NCBI GenBank assembly: GCA_028683635.1
Contig: JAQUHL010000061.1
Coordinates: 1-8,739, forward strand
Direction of reading: 5' to 3'
Origin: Candidatus Cloacimonadota bacterium
GTDB lineage: Bacteria > Cloacimonadota > Cloacimonadia > Cloacimonadales > Cloacimonadaceae
Length of the DNA stretch: 8,739 nucleotides
The notes beneath the pieces were generated by a model that saw only the letters and a list, made by a program, of their open reading frames with translations, ran no database searches and had not been told where the DNA came from. How positions within the stretch are numbered: the stretch's first letter is position 1; every line of letters starts with the position of its first letter. Positions 5,681 to 8,739 of the stretch are shown here, piece after piece. The position numbers and the translations under genes were made by a program.

Positions 5681-6628
5681 CTACAGGTTTTTCAGTAGCT
5701 GGTAGTTTTTGAAGGTGCCAATGTGTTTGCCGCCCAGGAGATATTTCTCGAAAGCACTGATCAGGCGGTATTTCAGCAGCTCGTGTTTGTGCGGTACCCG
5801 GAAGCGGTTTGGTTTTCCAGAGTACTGCAGTTTATCCTGCCAGTTCATAGACGAGATCATCCGGTTCATCACGGCCGGATGGGTTCCCTTAAATTCTGCC
5901 AGGAGGGATAAGGGGCCGTAATCGAAATACTTGGGTGCCTTGGCATAATAATCTTCCGCCTTTTCCCTTCCCCAATGCACGGAATCCAGAGCCCGGCGCT
6001 TGTTTTGCATCAGGTGCGGAGGGCGCACCCAGCCATAGTGATAGATATAGGCATCCACGAGGGCAACTGCCAGTTTGCGGGTGTCTTCTTCCTGGCGGGG
6101 ATTGTCGTAATGCCCGAACCAGCGGAAGGATTGGGCACTCTGGTAGGAATGGACCCTGGGCAGGTTTCTCACAATGCGGATTTCATAGGGGTACCAGCCA
6201 TGCCCGGCATGGTAATGCTGATAATCTCCCCAAAAGTGCATATACTTGAAGAGCAGACCTTCCACCCCGGGCTTATCGAGGAGTTCAGCACAGCGTTTTT
6301 GGATCACCGGCAGGTATTTTTCGTGAACCACTTCATCCGCTTGCACATAAAAGAGCCAGTCTCCACTGCATTCCTGCATGGCGATATCCGTCTGGATGGA
6401 ATTGATGATGCCTTTTTTGTAGTACTGCTCGTTCCACTCGGTATCGATTATCCGGATTTTGGGGTCATCGATCGCCTCGATCAGTTCCCTGGTTCTGTCA
6501 TCCTCATCGCCTTTACCCACTGCGATTACGAACTCATCACAGATGGGCAGAATGGATTGGATGGCCTCGGCAACCGGGTAATAGAGTTTATCGCCATTGC
6601 GGACGAAGGAAAAACCACTGATCTTCAT
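5681..6628 (-). CDS. Glycosyltransferase, family 2-like (GT-A type)
   Basis: 315 residues. The start ATG (6626-6628) has AAGGAGG (6634-6640) as ribosome binding site. The N-terminus, MKISGFSFVRNGDKLYYPVAEAIQSILPICDEFVIAVG, is typical of family-2-like enzymes, with the FVRN opening strand, a helix, and a second strand ending in an acidic GKGDEDD. At 93-100 FYVQADEV stands where the DXD metal motif is expected; only Asp98 and Glu99 are present (QADE), a variant known in related sequences. A histidine- and tryptophan-rich acceptor region follows (HFWGDYQHYHAGHGWYPYEIRIVRN, about 131-155; IYHYGWVRPPHLMQNKRR, about 195-212). No membrane helix is evident, so the enzyme is cytosolic or peripheral, using a nucleotide-sugar donor; donor and acceptor are unknown. 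It lies 12 bp downstream of the ABC exporter gene, pointing to one operon and a role in surface glycan or glycolipid assembly. Confidence 0.9.
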   Translation of the reverse strand: MKISGFSFVRNGDKLYYPVAEAIQSILPICDEFVIAVGKGDEDDRTRELIEAIDDPKIRIIDTEWNEQYYKKGIINSIQTDIAMQECSGDWLFYVQADEVVHEKYLPVIQKRCAELLDKPGVEGLLFKYMHFWGDYQHYHAGHGWYPYEIRIVRNLPRVHSYQSAQSFRWFGHYDNPRQEEDTRKLAVALVDAYIYHYGWVRPPHLMQNKRRALDSVHWGREKAEDYYAKAPKYFDYGPLSLLAEFKGTHPAVMNRMISSMNWQDKLQYSGKPNRFRVPHKHELLKYRLISAFEKYLLGGKHIGTFKNYQLLKNL

Positions 6629-6633
6629 AAAGT

Positions 6634-6640
6634 CCTCCTT
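6634..6640 (-). promoter_or_regulatory. Ribosome binding site AAGGAGG of the glycosyltransferase gene
   Basis: On the minus strand AAGGAGG begins directly after the TAA stop of the exporter gene (6641-6643) and precedes the glycosyltransferase ATG by 5 nt. Such tight packing supports a single transcript for the two genes. Confidence 0.8.
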
Positions 6641-8563
6641 TTAGGATTTGAACTGGAGCTTATACAGGTGCTGGTAGCGGCTGCAAGAGGAAAGCAATTC
6701 TTCATGGGTGCCCATACCCACGATTTCTCCCTTTTCCAGGACGACTATCTTATCTGCCTTCAGCACGGTGGAGAGCCGGTGGGCGATCAGGATAACCGTG
6801 CGGTTTTGAGTGGCAGCTTCGATGGCATCCTGCACTTTTTGTTCGGATTCTGTATCCAGAGCGCTGGTAGCTTCGTCAAAGATCAGGATGGGCGGATTTC
6901 CCACAATGGCTCTGGCAATGCACAGCCTTTGTCTCTGCCCGCCGGAAAGATTGATACCCTTGGTATCGAGCTGGGAATCATAATTCCCGGGAAGCTGGAG
7001 GATAAATTCCTCGGCATGAGCAATCCTGGCAGCCTTCTTGATTTGCTCATCCGAAAGCTTCTCCCAGGTTCCATAGGCAATGTTCTCCCGGATGGATTTG
7101 GTGAAGAGGATCGAATCCTGAGTAACGATCCCAAAGAGCCGGCGCAGATCGTCCAGCTTTATCTTCCGGATGTCTATTCCATCGATAAGGACAGCTCCCT
7201 CACGCACGTCATACATCCTGTTAATCAGGCTGGCAATCGTGGTCTTACCTCCACCGCTGGAACCCACAAATGCCACTCTTTCACCCTTGGTAATCATAAA
7301 GGACACCTTCTTCAAAACAGGCTTATCAGGCTTGTACCAAAAACCCACCTCCCGAAACTCGATACTCTGCTCAAAAGCAGGCTTGGCAAGAGCATCCGGG
7401 GTATCCTTGATCGTGGATTCCTGGTTCATGACCAGAGCGATCCGATCCAGGGATACCAGGGCTTTGCGGATCTCAGTATAAAGCTGGGTGAGAGTTTTGA
7501 GCGGGTGCAGCATGGAAAAGAGGGCAAAGAGGAAAGCAGTGAAATCACCAAGGGAAAAGCCACCCTTGGGATCGAGAATCATGCTGCCCCCGATGATGAT
7601 CACCAATATGCCGGTTAAGGTGGTATTCAGTTCCGAGATCGGGACGTTCAGCGAGCTATAGATCTGGGATTTGGTCCACATCTTCAGATACTTCTGATTT
7701 ATCTGCCGAAAGTTCTGGTATTCCCTATCTTCAGCCCGGAAGGCTTTGACGATCTTCATGCTGTTCAGTACTTCTTCCACCGTGGAAAACATATTGCTCA
7801 GCGAGATCTGGATGCGATAGGCATATTTCTTCAGTTTCTTGCCCAAAAGACCGATCGTGATGGAAAAGACGGGCAATACCACGATGCTGTATAAGAAGAG
7901 CCGGGAGTTCAAAAACAGGGCTATGCGCATATAGACGACGATGGTGATCAGATCCCGGAGCGCGTTCAAGATGGAATTGATGAAGTTGTTGCTGACGTTT
8001 TCCACATCACTCACCATCCGCACAATCGAATCCCCCACCTGGTTTGTATTGTAAAACTCCAGGGATTGTTGCAGATAGCGATTGAACATATAATCCCGCA
8101 CATCCCGAATTGTCTTGCCCCGCAAATGCACAAAACTCATTCGTTGCCAGAAGAAACTCAGGTTCTTCAGCAGGATGAGTACCACGATTATCACGCACAG
8201 CACATAGAGCAGAGCCAGAGAATTGGTGTGCAGCATTATATCTTTCAGGCTTTCCCACAATGGAGCATAGTCGTTTATCGAGCTGATCTTGAGCAGTGAG
8301 CCCCGGGCAGCGGCAAATTCGGAGATGGACTGGGAAGCCGCAGAGAGAAATTCATCATAGCGGTTGTAGATGACCAGAGGTTTATTGGGATTGAAAACAT
8401 AGTCGAAGAGGGGGATCAGGATGGTGATGCTCACCCCGCTGAAGAGGGCATAGAGCATCATGGCAAGCAGCCCCATCAGCATACTCACCCAATACCGGAA
8501 CATCATCCGGTAGATCTGGATGAGATTGCTCCACTTGCTTTTGGGAATGTTATCCTCAGTCAT
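6641..8563 (-). CDS. MsbA-type ABC exporter (fused membrane and ATPase domains)
   Basis: 640 residues, a half-transporter expected to act as a homodimer in the inner membrane. The start ATG (8561-8563) has GGGAG 4 nt upstream. Six hydrophobic segments lie at about 24-50, 115-138, 200-216, 221-240, 310-330 and 338-355. The TM1-TM2 loop (about 51-114) is longer than usual for MsbA. The ATPase domain (about 400-636) is complete: Walker A GSSGGGKT (434-441), Q-loop Gln482, signature LSGGQ (539-543), Walker B ILIFDE (559-564), D-loop SALD (567-570) and switch His595. The family flips lipid A, glycolipids, peptides or drugs. The following glycosyltransferase gene favours a lipid or lipid-linked glycan substrate, but the substrate is inferred. 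A terminator-like hairpin for the upstream tRNA ends only 22 bp before the start, leaving little room for a separate promoter. Confidence 0.95.
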   Translation of the reverse strand: MTEDNIPKSKWSNLIQIYRMMFRYWVSMLMGLLAMMLYALFSGVSITILIPLFDYVFNPNKPLVIYNRYDEFLSAASQSISEFAAARGSLLKISSINDYAPLWESLKDIMLHTNSLALLYVLCVIIVVLILLKNLSFFWQRMSFVHLRGKTIRDVRDYMFNRYLQQSLEFYNTNQVGDSIVRMVSDVENVSNNFINSILNALRDLITIVVYMRIALFLNSRLFLYSIVVLPVFSITIGLLGKKLKKYAYRIQISLSNMFSTVEEVLNSMKIVKAFRAEDREYQNFRQINQKYLKMWTKSQIYSSLNVPISELNTTLTGILVIIIGGSMILDPKGGFSLGDFTAFLFALFSMLHPLKTLTQLYTEIRKALVSLDRIALVMNQESTIKDTPDALAKPAFEQSIEFREVGFWYKPDKPVLKKVSFMITKGERVAFVGSSGGGKTTIASLINRMYDVREGAVLIDGIDIRKIKLDDLRRLFGIVTQDSILFTKSIRENIAYGTWEKLSDEQIKKAARIAHAEEFILQLPGNYDSQLDTKGINLSGGQRQRLCIARAIVGNPPILIFDEATSALDTESEQKVQDAIEAATQNRTVILIAHRLSTVLKADKIVVLEKGEIVGMGTHEELLSSCSRYQHLYKLQFKS

Positions 8564-8585
8564 TATACTCCCTTATAGTAAATAA

Positions 8586-8609
8586 GCCCGCCGGATGGTT
8601 CCAGCGGGC
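8586..8609 (-). terminator. Intrinsic terminator-like hairpin downstream of tRNA-Arg
   Basis: Read on the minus strand, GCCCGC (8604-8609) pairs with GCGGGC (8586-8591). Two further G-C pairs (8601-8602 with 8593-8594) lie inside one mismatch. The stem is followed by TTATTTA, a moderate T-rich tail. It starts 7 bp after the tRNA CCA end and stops 22 bp before the exporter start codon, so termination may be partial, allowing read-through into the exporter operon. Confidence 0.65.
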
Positions 8610-8616
8610 AAATTCT

Positions 8617-8693
8617 TGGCACGCCCTAAGGGAGTCGAACCCCTAACCTTCTGATCCGTAGTCAGATACTCTATCCAGTTGAGCTAAGGGCGC
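8617..8693 (-). tRNA. tRNA-Arg, anticodon ACG
   Basis: A 77-nt cloverleaf on the minus strand. The acceptor stem is GCGCCCT with AGGGCGT, the first pair being G-U. The D arm is GCTC/GAGT. The anticodon stem TCTGA/TCAGA holds loop CTACGGA, giving anticodon ACG (A34 normally becomes inosine and reads CGN arginine codons). The variable loop is AGGTT. The T arm is AGGGG, TTCGACT, CCCTT. Discriminator G73 is followed by an encoded CCA (8617-8619). All stems close, with only G-U wobbles, so it should be functional. Confidence 0.96.
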
Positions 8694-8702
8694 AGCTTGG
8701 GT

Positions 8703-8731
8703 CATGCTCTCTTGCAGGCCATTTTTGTCAA
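8703..8731 (-). promoter_or_regulatory. Possible promoter of tRNA-Arg
   Basis: A perfect -35 word TTGACA occurs on the minus strand at 8726-8731. With 17-bp spacing the -10 would be AGCATG (8703-8708), a poor match to TATAAT. Position relative to the tRNA 5' end (8693) is right, with a leader of only a few nucleotides, but the weak -10 keeps this tentative. Confidence 0.4.
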
Positions 8732-8739
8732 GAGAAATT

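Noticed and set aside
5975..7618. 547-codon open frame on the plus strand
   Set aside because: It runs antisense through the glycosyltransferase and exporter genes, which have clear family motifs and ribosome binding sites. The plus-strand peptide has no recognisable domain.
1..8739. CRISPR array, transposase, phage or toxin-antitoxin genes
   Set aside because: No regularly spaced direct repeats and no matching protein motifs were found on either strand.

Overview
The window comes from a Gram-negative-type bacterium with moderate GC content. Exported proteins with Sec-type signal peptides, a secreted SUMF1-fold protein joined to an Fn3-like segment, and an MsbA-type ABC exporter paired with a glycosyltransferase suggest the FCB group, possibly Candidatus Cloacimonadota. 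The taxonomic call is an inference from protein style only; no marker gene in the window settles it.

Layout. (1) 3-1052 (+): 3' part of mfd, the transcription-repair coupling factor, cut by the window edge. (2) 1081-4578 (+): a secreted SUMF1-fold protein, then a secreted TPR plus alpha/beta-hydrolase protein, then a four-helix membrane protein with a GYF_2-like N-terminus. The last two overlap by 4 bp (ATGA). The first two genes are unrelated in their mature parts, yet both follow copies of the same ~200-bp leader, the same ribosome binding site and the same signal peptide. (3) 4562-5380 (-): an exported SMP-30/regucalcin-like beta-propeller protein, convergent with and overlapping the membrane gene by 17 bp. 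(4) 5381-5680: a 300-bp non-coding region with a perfect 17-bp dyad and a 90-bp element bounded by perfect 18-bp inverted repeats. (5) 5681-8563 (-): a two-gene operon, an MsbA-type ABC exporter followed after 12 bp by a family-2-like glycosyltransferase. (6) 8617-8693 (-): tRNA-Arg(ACG) with encoded CCA, followed by a hairpin terminator just before the exporter.

How the genes may work together: most of the window concerns the cell envelope. The exporter/glycosyltransferase pair fits export and modification of a lipid-linked glycan. The two leader-sharing proteins are probably co-regulated exported proteins. Apart from Mfd and the tRNA, functions are given at family level only.

The most unusual signals are the duplicated leader/signal-peptide module placed on two unrelated genes, and the 90-bp inverted-repeat element at 5571-5660. 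No CRISPR array, transposase, phage gene or recognised defence system is visible.
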